Notes under the pieces: model-generated
The model's database searches: none
The model's input: only the letters and a program-made list of their open reading frames with translations
Told to the model about the DNA's origin: nothing
Shown here: positions 10,181-20,580 of the stretch, piece by piece
Layout of the letters: each line of letters opens with the position of its first letter
How positions within the stretch are numbered: the first letter of the stretch is position 1
Program-made: the position numbers and the translations under genes
DNA from: Nemertoderma westbladi
Taxonomy: Eukaryota > Xenacoelomorpha > Nemertodermatida > Nemertodermatidae
Direction: 5' to 3'
Assembly (NCBI GenBank): GCA_032718475.1
Contig: JAUCBJ010008080.1
Coordinates: 1 to 21,327, forward strand
DNA: 21,327 nt

Positions 10181-12674
10181 TACAGAGATGAAGAAGAGGC
10201 TAGGTTTAATACCACAAGAAACAATAGTTTTATACAGAGATGAAGAAGGGGCTAGGTTTAATACCATAAGAAACAATAGTTTTATACAGAGATGAAGAAG
10301 GGGCTAGGTTTAATACCACAAGAAACAGTAGTTTTATACAGAGATGAAGAAGAAGGGGCTAGGTTTAATACCACAAGAAACAATAGTTTTATACAGAGAT
10401 GAAGAAGGGGCTAGGTTTAATACCACAAGAAACAATAGTTTTATACAGAGATGAAGAAGAAGGGGCTAGGTTTAATACCATAAGAAACAATAGTTTTATA
10501 CAGAGATGAAGAAGAGGCTAGGTTTAATACCACAAGAAACAATAGTTTTATACAGAGATGAAGAATTGGCTAGGTTTAATACCACAAGAAACAATAGTTT
10601 TATACAGAGATGAAGAAGAGGCTAGGTTTAATACCACAAGAAACAATAGTTTTATACAGAGATGAAGAAGGGGCTAGGTTTAATACCACAAGAAACAATA
10701 GTTTTATACAGAGATGAAGAAGGGGCTAGGTTTAATACCACAAGAAACAATAGTTTTATACAGAGATGTAGAAGGGGCTAGGTTTAAAAACACAAGAAAC
10801 AATAGTTTTATATTATATACAGAGATGAAGAAGAGGCTAGGTTTAATACCACAAGAAACAATAGTTTTATACAGAGATGAAGAATTGGCTAGGTTTAATA
10901 CCACAAGAAACAATAGTTTTATACAGAGATGAAGAAGAGGCTAGGTTTAATACCACAAGAAACAATAGTTTTATACAGAGATGAAGAAGGGGCTAGGTTT
11001 AATACCACAAGAAACAATAGTTTTATACAGAGATGAAGAAGGGGCTAGGTTTAATACCACAAGAAACAATAGTTTTATACAGAGATGTAGAAGGGGCTAG
11101 GTTTAAAAACACAAGAAACAATAGTTTTATATTATATACAGAGATGAAGAAGAGGCTAGGTTTAATACCACAAGAAACAATAGTTTTATACAGAGTTGAA
11201 GAAGGGGCTAGGTTTAATACCACAAGAAACAATAGTTTTATACAGAGTTGAAGAAGGGGCTAGGTTTAATACCACAAGGAACACTAGTTTTATACAGAGA
11301 TAAAGAAGAGGCTAGGTTTAAAACCACAAGAAACAATAGTTTTATACAGAGATGAAGAAGAGGCTAGGTTTAATACCACAAGAAACAATAGTTTTATACA
11401 GAGATGAAGAATTGGCTAGGTTTAATACCACAATAAACAATAGTTTTATACAGAGATGAAGAATTGGCTAGGTTTAATACCACACGAAACAATAGTTTTA
11501 TACAGAGATGAAGAAGGGGCTAGGTTTAATACCACAAGAAACAATAGTTTTATACAGAGATGGAGAAGGGGCTAGGTTTAATACCATAAGAAACAATAGT
11601 TTTATACAGAGATGAAGAATTGGCTAGGTTTAATACCACAAGAAACAATAGTTTTATACAGAGATGAAGAATGGGGCTAGGTTTAATACCACAAGAAACA
11701 ATAGTTTTATACAGAGATGAAGAAGGGGCTAGGTTTAATACCACAAGAAACAATAGTTTTATACAGAGATGTAGAAGAGGCTAGGTTTAATACCATAAGA
11801 AACAATAGTTTTATACAGAGTTGAAGAAGGGGCTAGGTTCAATACCACAAGAAACAATAGTTTTATACAGAGATGGAGAAGGGGCTAGGTTTAATACCAC
11901 AAGAAACAATAGTTTTATACAGAGATGAAGAAGGGGCTAGGTTTAATACCACAAGAAACAATAGTTTTATACAGAGATGAAGAAGAGGCTAGGTTTAATA
12001 CCACAAGAAACAATAGTTTTATACAGAGATGAAGAAGAAGGGGCTAGGTTTAATACCACAAGAAACAATAGTTTTATACAGAGATGAAGAAGAGGCTAGG
12101 TTTAATACCATAAGAAACAATAGTTTTATACAGAGATGAAGAAGGGGCTAGGTTTAATACCACAAGAAACAATAGTTTTATACAGAGATGAAGAAGGGGC
12201 TAGGTTTAATACCACAAGAAACAATAGTTTTATACAGAGATGAAGAAGAAGGGGCTAGGTTTAATACCATAAGAAACAATAGTTTTATACAGAGATGAAG
12301 AAGGGGCTAGGTTTAATACCACAAGAAACAATAGTTTTATACAGAGATGAAGAAGGGGCTAGGTTTAATACCACAAGAAACAATAGTTTTATACAGAGAT
12401 GAAGAAGAAGGGGCTAGGTTTAATACCACAAGAAACAATAGTTTTATACAGAGATGAAGAAGAGGCTAGGTTTAATACCACAAGAAACAATAGTTTTATA
12501 CAGAGATGAAGAAGGGGCTAGGTTTAATACCATAAGAAACAATAGTTTTATACAGAGATGAAGAAGGGGCTAGGTTTAATACCACAAGAAACAGTAGTTT
12601 TATACAGAGATGAAGAAGAAGGGGCTAGGTTTAATACCACAAGAAACAATAGTTTTATACAGAGATGAAGAAGA
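8600..12674 (+). repeat. 2266-bp higher-order repeat, two copies
   Basis: From about 8600 to 10408 the unit order is repeated at 10866-12674 with a constant offset of 2266 bp. Markers: AGGAACACT at 9011 and 11277, AGGTTCAATA at 9569 and 11835, the GAATGGGG unit, and ACAGTAG at 10325 and 12591. The offset exceeds that of the preceding duplication by about 319 bp, which equals a local six-unit duplication seen at 10704 versus 11023. This block is layered on the 1.95-kb duplication, giving three related copies overall. Confidence 0.8.
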
Positions 12675-13975
12675 GGCTAGGTTTAATACCACAAGAAACA
12701 ATAGTTTTATACAGAGATGAAGAAGGGGCTAGGTTTAATACCATAAGAAACAATAGTTTTATACAGAGATGAAGAAGAGGCTAGGTTTAATACCACAAGA
12801 AACAATAGTTTTATACAGAGATGAAGAAGAAGGGGCTAGGTTTAATACCATAAGAAACAGTAGTTTTATACAGAGATGAAGAAGGGGCTAGGTTTAATAC
12901 CACAAGAAACAATAGTTTTATACAGAGATGAAGAAGAGGCTAGGTTTAATACCACAAGAAACAATAGTTTTATACAGAGATGAAGAAGGGGCTAGGTTTA
13001 ATACCATAAGAAACAATAGTTTTATACAGAGATGAAGAAGGGGCTAGGTTTAATACCACAAGAAACAATAGTTTTATACAGAGATGAAGAAGAAGGGGCT
13101 AGGTTTAATACCATAAGAAACAATAGTTTTATACAGAGATGAAGAAGGGGCTAGGTTTAATACCACAAGAAACAATGGTTTTATACAGAGATGAAGAAGA
13201 AGGGGCTAGGTTTAATACCATAAGAAACAATAGTTTTATACAGAGATGAAGAAGAGGCTAGGTTTAATACCATAAGAAACAATAGTTTTATACAGAGATG
13301 AAGAAGAAGGGGCTAGGTTTAATACCATAAGAAACAATAGTTTTATACAGAGATGAAGAAGAGGCTAGGTTTAATACCATAAGAAACAATAGTTTTATAC
13401 AGAGATGAAGAAGAAGGGGCTAGGTTTAATACCACAAGAAACAATAGTTTTATACAGAGATGAAGAAGTGGCTAGGTTTAATACCACAAGAAACAATAGT
13501 TTTATACAGAGATGAAGAAGAAGGGGCTAGGTTTAATACCATAAGAAACAATAGTTTTATACAGAGATGAAGAAGGGGCTAGGTTTAATACCATAAGAAA
13601 CAATAGTTTTATACAGAGATGTAGAAGAGGCTAGGTTTAATACCACAAGAAACAATAGTTTTATACAGAGATGAAGAAGAAGGGGCTAGGTTTAATACCA
13701 CAAGAAACAATAGTTTTATACAGAGATGAAGAAGTGGCTAGGTTTAATACCACAAGAAACAATAGTTTTATACAGAGATGAAGAAGAAGGGGCTAGGTTT
13801 AATACCATAAGAAACAATAGTTTTATACAGAGATGAAGAAGGGGCTAGGTTTAATACCATAAGAAACAATAGTTTTATACAGAGATGAAGAAGAAGGGGC
13901 TAGGTTTAATACCACAAGAAACAATAGTTTTATACAGAGATGAAGAAGAGGCTAGGTTTAATACCACAAGAAACA

Positions 13976-16201
13976 ATAGTTTTATACAGAGATGAAGAAG
14001 GGGCTAGGTTTAATACCATAAGAAACAATAGTTTTATACAGAGATGAAGAAGGGGCTAGGTTTAATACCACAAGAAACAATAGTTTTATACAGAGATGAA
14101 GAAGAAGGGGCTAGGTTTAATACCATAAGAAACAATAGTTTTATACAGAGATGAAGAAGGGGCTAGGTTTAATACCATAAGAAACAATAGTTTTATACAG
14201 AGATGTAGAAGAGGCTAGGTTTAATACCACAAGAAACAATAGTTTTATACAGAGATGGAGAAGGGGCTAGGTTTAATACCACAAGAAACAATAGTTTTAT
14301 ACAGAGATGAAGAAGAGGCTAGGTTTAATACCACAAGAAACAATAGTTTTATACAGAGATGAAGAAGAAGGGGCTAGGTTTAATACCACAAGAAACAATA
14401 GTTTTATACAGAGATGAAGAAGAAGGGGCTAGGTTTAATACCACAAGAAACAATAGTTTTATACAGACATGAAGAAGAGGCTAGGTTTAATACCACAAGA
14501 AACAATAGTTTTATACAGAGATGAAGAAGGGGGTAGGTTTAATACCACAAGAAACAATAGTTTTATACAGAGATGGAGAAGGGGCTAGGTTTAATACCAC
14601 AATAAACAATAGTTTTATACAGAGATGAAGAAGAGGCTAGGTTTAATACCACAAGAAACAATAGTTTTATACAGAGATGAAGAAGAAGGGGCTAGGTTTA
14701 ATACCACAATAAACAATAGTTTTATACAGAGATGAAGAAGAGGCTAGGTTTAATACCACAAGAAACAATAGTTTTATACAGAGATGAAGAAGAAGGGGCT
14801 AGGTTTAATACCACAATAAACAATAGTTTTATACAGAGATGAAGAAGAAGGGGCTAGGTTTAATGCCACAAGAAACAATAGTTTTATACAGAGATGAAGA
14901 AGAGGCTAGGTTTAATACCACAAGAAACAATAGTTTTATACAGAGATGAAGAAGAAGGGGCTATGTTTAATACCATAAGAAACAATAGTTTTATACAGAG
15001 ATGAAGAAGGGGCTAGGTTTAATACCACAAGAAACAATAGTTTTATACAGAGATGAAGAAGGGGCTAGGTTTAATACCACAAGAAACAATAGTTTTATAC
15101 AGAGATGAAGAAGGGGCTAGGTTTAATACCATAAGAAACAATAGTTTTATACAGAGATGAAGAAGGGGCTAGGTTTAATACCACAAGAAACAATAGTTTT
15201 ATACAGAGATGAAGAAGAAGGGGCTAGGTTTAATACCATAAGAAACAATAGTTTTATACAGAGATGAAGAAGGGGCTAGGTTTAATACCATAAGAAACAA
15301 TAGTTTTATACAGAGATGTAGAAGAGGCTAGGTTTAATACCACAAGAAACAATAGTTTTATACAGAGATGGAGAAGGGGCTAGGTTTAATACCACAAGAA
15401 ACAATAGTTTTATACAGAGATGAAGAAGAGGCTAGGTTTAATACCACAAGAAACAATAGTTTTATACAGAGATGAAGAAGAAGGGGCTAGGTTTAATACC
15501 ACAAGAAACAATAGTTTTATACAGAGATGAAGAAGAAGGGGCTAGGTTTAATACCACAAGAAACAATAGTTTTATACAGACATGAAGAAGAGGCTAGGTT
15601 TAATACCACAAGAAACAATAGTTTTATACAGAGATGAAGAAGGGGGTAGGTTTAATACCACAAGAAACAATAGTTTTATACAGAGATGGAGAAGGGGCTA
15701 GGTTTAATACCACAATAAACAATAGTTTTATACAGAGATGAAGAAGAGGCTAGGTTTAATACCACAAGAAACAATAGTTTTATACAGAGATGAAGAAGAA
15801 GGGGCTAGGTTTAATACCACAATAAACAATAGTTTTATACAGAGATGAAGAAGAGGCTAGGTTTAATACCACAAGAAACAATAGTTTTATACAGAGATGA
15901 AGAAGAAGGGGCTAGGTTTAATACCACAATAAACAATAGTTTTATACAGAGATGAAGAAGAAGGGGCTAGGTTTAATGCCACAAGAAACAATAGTTTTAT
16001 ACAGAGATGAAGAAGAGGCTAGGTTTAATACCACAAGAAACAATAGTTTTATACAGAGATGAAGAAGAAGGGGCTATGTTTAATACCATAAGAAACAATA
16101 GTTTTATACAGAGATGAAGAAGGGGCTAGGTTTAATACCACAAGAAACAATAGTTTTATACAGAGATGAAGAAGGGGCTAGGTTTAATACCACAAGAAAC
16201 A
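13976..16201 (+). repeat. 1113-bp higher-order repeat, two tandem copies
   Basis: About 21 units at 13976-15088 are followed directly by a second copy at 15089-16201. Four private variants recur exactly 1113 bp apart: GATGTAG (14201 and 15314), CAGACAT (14464 and 15577), TAATGCC (14861 and 15974) and CTATG (14961 and 16074). I saw no differences at any marker compared, so this looks like the youngest large duplication in the array. Confidence 0.9.
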
Positions 16202-17494
16202 ATAGTTTTATACAGAGATGAAGAAGAAGGGGTTAGGTTTAATACCACAAGAAACAATAGTTTTATACAAAGATGAAGAAGGGGGTAGGTTTAATACCAC
16301 AAGAAACAATAGTTTTATACAGAGATGAAGAAGAAGGGGCTAGATTTAATACCACAAGAAACAATAGTTTTATACAGAGATGAAGAAGAGGCTAGGTTTA
16401 ATACCACAAGAAACAATAGTTTTATACAGAGATGAAGAAGAAGGCGCTAGGTTTAATACCACAAGAAACAATAGTTTTATACAGAGATGAAGAAGGGGCT
16501 AGGTTTAATACCACAAGAAACAATAGTTTTATACAGAGATGAAGAAGAAGGGGCTAGGTTTAATACCACAAGAAACAATAGTTTTATACAGAGATGAAGA
16601 AGGGGCTAGGTTTAATACCGCAAGAAACAATAGTTTTATACAGAGATGAAGAAGAAGGGGCTAGGTTTAATACCACAAGAAACAATAGTTTTATACAGAG
16701 ATGAAGAAGAAGGGGCTAGGTTTAATACCACAAGAAACAATAGTTTTATACAGAGATGAAGAAGGGGCTAGGTTTAATACCACAAGAAACAATAGTTTTA
16801 TACAGAGATGAAGAAGAAGGGGCTAGGTTTAATACCACAAGAAACAATAGTTTTATACAGAGATGAAGAAGAAGGGGCTAGGTTTAATACCACAAGAAAC
16901 AATAGTTTTATACAGAGATGAAGAAGAAGGGGCTAGGTTTAATACCACAAGAAACAATAGTTTTATACAGAGATGAAGAATTGGCTAGGTTTAATACCAC
17001 AAGAAACAATAGTTTTATACAGAGTTGAAGAAGGGGCTAGGTTTAATACCACAAGAAACAATAGTTTTATACAGAGATGAAGAAGGGGCTAGGTTTAATA
17101 CCACAAGAAACAATAGTTTTATACAGAGATGAAGAAGGGGCTAGGTTTAATACCACAAGAAACAATAGTTTTATACAGAGATGAAGAAGAGGCTAGGTTT
17201 AATACCACAAGAAACAATGGTTTTATACAGAGATGAAGAAGGGGCTAGGTTTAATACCACAAGAAACAATAGTTTTATACAGAGATGAAGAAGAAGGGGC
17301 TAGGTTTAATACCACAAGAAACAATAGTTTTATACAGAGATGAAGAAGAGGCTAGGTTTAATACCACAATAAACAATAGTTTTATACAGAGATGAAGAAG
17401 GGGCTAGGTTTAATACCACAAGAAACAATAGTTTTATACAGAGATGGAGAAGGGGCTAGGTTTAATACCACAAGAAACAATAGTTTTATACAGA

Positions 17495-17903
17495 GATGGA
17501 GAAGAAGGGGCTACGTTTAATACCACAAGAAACAATAGTTTTATACAGAGATGAAGAAGGGGCTAGGTTTAATACCACAAGAAACAATAGTTTTATACAG
17601 AGATGAAGAAGGGGCTAGGTTTAATACTATAAGAAACAATAGTTTTATACAGAGATGGAGAAGAAGGGGCTACGTTTAATACCACAAGAAACAATAGTTT
17701 TATACAGAGATGAAGAAGGGGCTAGGTTTAATACCACAAGAAACAATAGTTTTATACAGAGATGAAGAAGGGGCTAGGTTTAATACTATAAGAAACAATA
17801 GTTTTATACAGAGATGGAGAAGAAGGGGCTACGTTTAATACCACAAGAAACAATAGTTTTATACAGAGATGAAGAAGGGGCTAGGTTTAATACCACAAGA
17901 AAC
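17495..17903 (+). repeat. 159-bp three-unit higher-order repeat at the right end
   Basis: GATGGAGAAGAAGGGG with CTACG starts at 17495, 17654 and 17813, each followed by two 52-bp units; in the first two cycles the second of these ends in ACTATAAG. The third cycle is cut short by the array end. The exact 159-bp spacing shows a local three-unit expansion right at the array boundary. Confidence 0.85.
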
Positions 17904-19134
17904 GGTACTACCGGTACCGGTACTCTTTCCAGCAATAAGCTATTCAATAGCCCAGCAGCCTGCGTGGTTGCCAGGCCAGTTGTTTAGAAGGCCGTGATTC
18001 CCCCGAAAAACGCATAATAAAATTTCACAATTAGCCGTTTAGTTGTTAAAAGGTGAAAATATTTTATCGTGCGTTTGTGGCTGCCAAAACGTGAGGCTAG
18101 TCCCCCACTGGTACGTACGGACGTCATAAATCATTTTCAGACTTTGTATGAGTTCGTATTGTCAAAATTACAGTTCCGGTGCTCCACTGGTAAGACATAA
18201 TAAGTCAAATGTCTTCTATTCTCTGTATTAGGTATCGCATTGAGTCGGGCCCAAATTCAATAAGGTGTAAGCCAAGATCTTAGTATTCTATTATCGGCTG
18301 CACTCACAACTCACTCACTCCTAAATGTGAAGTGAATTCCTTGCGAAATATTTAGCTGTATAATTCGCCTTTTTTTCTCGCTTCTACAGTACAGTAGTAC
18401 TGGATACTTACAAACTTACCTTACTAACTTATGTTTCAAATATAATATAATGAATAATGTGACTTTTAATTAAAATTTAGTTACAGACTTTTAAGAAATT
18501 TCTTCGTACCAGCACGCACTAATGATATAGGGAAAAATCTTCACTACTTTGATTTAATCCCATCTGATACCTTGACTGCGCTGCCCGACATTATATCTTT
18601 TATTCACCTAGACATACACTCAGGCACTATTTTGATTTTACCACCTGTCACATCATAATCAATATGAGTCACAACACTGTTCTTATTCTTATGGCGTGCC
18701 CCAATAAAATTGCTATTATATGTTAATTTTGTTTGGTTATCGGGTAAAAATAATAACAGATGGCGAAATAAGGGGTGTAATATACTGTACAGTAGCCAGT
18801 AGGGACTCTGCCGAAGATAAGTACCACGATCTCAACTGCGCTTATGTCCCTCCATAGCAGGCCTTGCTAACCAACAAAAAACCACGAACTGTTTATATAT
18901 CGCAATAATTTTATTTAGTAATTTTAAATTATAGTTCGGCCAGTATATTTATATTGTATTAACACAATTTTAACAATTTTAAAAGAAATAAAAGCTTTTA
19001 CCCCGTTAGGGGTGTACCGTGGGATATTAATTATAGGCCTATATATTATTATTATGCGGTGATCGGATAAGTGCAGACATGGGTAAGATGAACAATAGGT
19101 CAATAGGGGAGGGGACGTATGTGCAAAGGCAAAG
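17904..19134. other. Right flank of the array, no gene seen
   Basis: The first bases form a short palindrome-rich junction (TACCGGTACCGGTA, 17909-17922). The rest is AT-rich sequence without a convincing ORF, RNA gene or transposon end. Small palindromic pieces are present (for example ATTATAGGCCTATAT near 19030 and GGTACGTACGGACGTC near 18110). Confidence 0.5.
17909..17922. repeat. 14-bp perfect palindrome at array end
   Basis: TACCGGTACCGGTA begins six bases after the last minisatellite base. The related pieces TACCGGTAAA and GGTACCGGTAAA occur inside the fold-back element (about 20210 and 20311), where they also lie at the edge of repeat modules. Confidence 0.75.
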
Positions 19135-19136
19135 CG

Positions 19137-19202
19137 TCCTTTTTAATACTAATATTAAAATACTAGTAATACTAACAACAGTAAATACTAGTATTAAAAG
19201 GA
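19137..19202. repeat. 66-bp imperfect hairpin
   Basis: TCCTTTTTAATACTA (19137-19151) pairs with TAGTATTAAAAGGA (19189-19202) with one bulged T. The interior is filled with further TACTAGTA/AATACT palindromic pieces. It may be a very small inverted-repeat element or a remnant of one. Confidence 0.6.
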
Positions 19203-19286
19203 TGACTCGTGGAAAGGTGACGGATACTTCTGTATAGTATGTCTACAGTATATTTGAAAACGAGGATCACAGTAAAATCAGTGGTT

Positions 19287-19372
19287 CCATGGAATACTAA
19301 ATATAGATCTATCTATATTAGATATTATATATTATATATCTATATAGATATTCTATATTTAGTATTCCATGG
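19287..19372. repeat. 86-bp palindrome with 21-bp perfect arms
   Basis: The arms at 19287-19307 and 19352-19372 are exact reverse complements, starting and ending with CCATGG. The middle (TATATAGAT-type sequence) is itself largely self-complementary, so almost the whole segment can fold into one stem. GTGGTTCC occurs directly on both sides (19281-19288 and 19371-19378), partly overlapping the arms. It could be a tiny fold-back element or a hairpin-forming locus; no coding content is evident. Confidence 0.85.
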
Positions 19373-19385
19373 TGGTTCCTGTTGC

Positions 19386-19569
19386 GGATCCCATCGAAGC
19401 AATGACGGATCCAACATCCAACCAAGTAGGATCCGCGGATCCTAGAAACTCTGGATTTGCGGATCCAATAGTCTACTGTGGATCAGCTGATCCCATAGAC
19501 ACCATTGTGTCACCTTTACGTATCTTTCTTATGGTGTCTGCTGTTTACAAATTTGTAAAAAGCGGATCC
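19386..19569. repeat. Cluster of GGATCC palindromic repeats
   Basis: GGATCC occurs at 19386, 19407, 19429, 19437, 19461 and 19564, usually as GCGGATCC. Two longer perfect palindromes are present: GGATCCGCGGATCC (19429-19442) and GGATCAGCTGATCC (19480-19493). Six copies of a 6-mer in 184 bp is far above expectation. Spacing is irregular, so it is not a simple tandem repeat. In one frame it reads as recurring A-D-P (19369-19593), but I regard that as a by-product of the DNA repeat. Confidence 0.8.
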
Positions 19570-19599
19570 CAATCATACAATGGAATTTCATGATTGTTG

Positions 19600-19874
19600 A
19601 ACAGTAGGCCATGTCCCGGTTCCATATGTCAGTCGAAATTGTCTCCATGTGAAATATGCCCCCCGGGCATAATCGCTTAGCGCGTAATGCAATTTTTAGA
19701 ATGCAATGATGTATTGCATGATAATTTTACTTTATTTACCTTACTGTACAACACATTGAAGTATAATTAATTATTTTAAAATAAATAGCTAACATGTCCA
19801 GTCATTTTTTTATAACATCAAATTATCTAATATTAGCTAAATAATAAAAATAGGGACATAATAAAAGGGGCTAG
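19600..19874. other. AT-rich spacer
   Basis: No gene was seen. There is a small hairpin, ATGCAAT-GATGT-ATTGCAT (about 19701-19719), and ordinary AT-rich sequence up to the left tip of the fold-back element. Confidence 0.5.
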
Positions 19875-20515
19875 AGTTCCGTATAGAACTGCATTTTTAA
19901 AACATATGTCATTGTTACTATGGCAACATTGAAGAGTTCTAGAACAATAGAAAAGTATTATATACTATTAAATAAAATAAAAAATATAATGTTCTAGAAC
20001 ATATAACTAGTTTTTTTTTAATTTTAAAATAGCTAGTAAATTTAAAAAATATCCAATTTGTAGATAAATTTTCTAATAAATAAATAATAAATTTTTTTGT
20101 ATTACTAGCTATTCTAAATTTGAAAAATAACTAGCTATATGTTTTGGAACATTAAATTATTTGTATTATTAATGCACTAAAATAGTGTATAATACATATA
20201 ATATTAAATACCGGTAAATAAAATAAAAAATAATAATGTTCTAAAACATATAGCTAGTTTTTTTTTAACTAACTAACTGTAGCTAGTAAATTTAATAAAT
20301 AATACAATTTGGTACCGGTAAAATTTTTTTTAATAATAATAATAATATTGGTTATTTATATAGCGCTTTTCTACGCTCAGCATACTCAAAGCGCTTTTGT
20401 TATCATTACCCCAGCAAACCCATTATCCATTATACCGCTGGGTTGGCGTAGGCACTAATGTCTAAAGTGTCTTGCCTAGGGACACAATAGTGCGAAATTT
20501 CTACAGCCTTTAGTC

Positions 20516-20526
20516 GGATTCGAACC
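20516..20526 (-). promoter_or_regulatory. RNA polymerase III B box of the SINE
   Basis: GGTTCGAATCC on the minus strand matches the B-box consensus perfectly. It is the downstream half of the internal pol III promoter inherited from the tRNA ancestor. Confidence 0.85.
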
Positions 20527-20563
20527 TGCACCACCAAACACTATTGTGTAAGCAGTTCAGGCG

Positions 20564-20580
20564 CCGTATCCACTCGGACA
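20564..20580 (-). promoter_or_regulatory. RNA polymerase III A box region of the SINE
   Basis: TGTCCGAGTGGATACGG on the minus strand corresponds to the D-arm/A-box region of Ser/Leu tRNAs and lies 37 nt before the B box. Confidence 0.75.

Larger units (their letters stand above)
2904..17903 (+). repeat. 15-kb minisatellite array, 52/55-bp unit, about 284 copies
   Basis: The basic unit (for example 3062-3113) is 52 bp: GAAACAATAGTTTTATACAG, then a GA-rich stretch AGATGAAGAAGGGG, then CTAGGTTTAATACCACAA. Common forms are 52 bp; 55 bp (an extra GAA); 51 bp (CCACATAAAC junction); and 59 bp (7-bp TTATATA insertion after TTTTATA). Copy number is my estimate of array length over a mean of about 52.8 bp. 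The reference unit is about 35% GC, about 65% purine on this strand, with G about twice C. The left half (AAACAATAGTTT, itself a 4-bp stem with AATA loop, plus TATACAGAGATG) is nearly invariant. Variation sits in the GA/G tract (GGGG, GAGG, TTGG, GTGG, GATGTAG, GATGGAG) and at CCACAAG/CCATAAG/CCACAATAAAC. No unit length is a multiple of three except 51, and stops recur in all frames, so the array is not coding. Only the second unit (about 2950-2990), which lacks TTTTATA, is strongly divergent. Confidence 0.98.

Noticed and set aside
3652-11753. Many short open frames of 67-87 codons inside the array on both strands
   Set aside because: They are repeated translations of the same four or so minisatellite units; the 52/55-bp period shifts frame and brings stops, so no long protein can form.
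2904-17903. CRISPR-like array
   Set aside because: The whole unit is repeated with no unique spacers, units are contiguous, and the setting is eukaryotic.
2904-17903. Telomeric or subtelomeric repeat, because of the GGGGCTAGGTTT string
   Set aside because: The unit is 52 bp and lacks any short TTAGGG-type periodicity; unique-looking sequence and transposons lie on both sides.
19369-19593. 74-codon frame with recurring A-D-P
   Set aside because: The amino-acid pattern follows from the GCGGATCC repeats; no acceptor, start context or homology supports it.
19864-19874. AGGGGCTAG beside the fold-back element as a stray minisatellite piece
   Set aside because: Only about 9 bp are shared with the array unit and the neighbouring bases differ.
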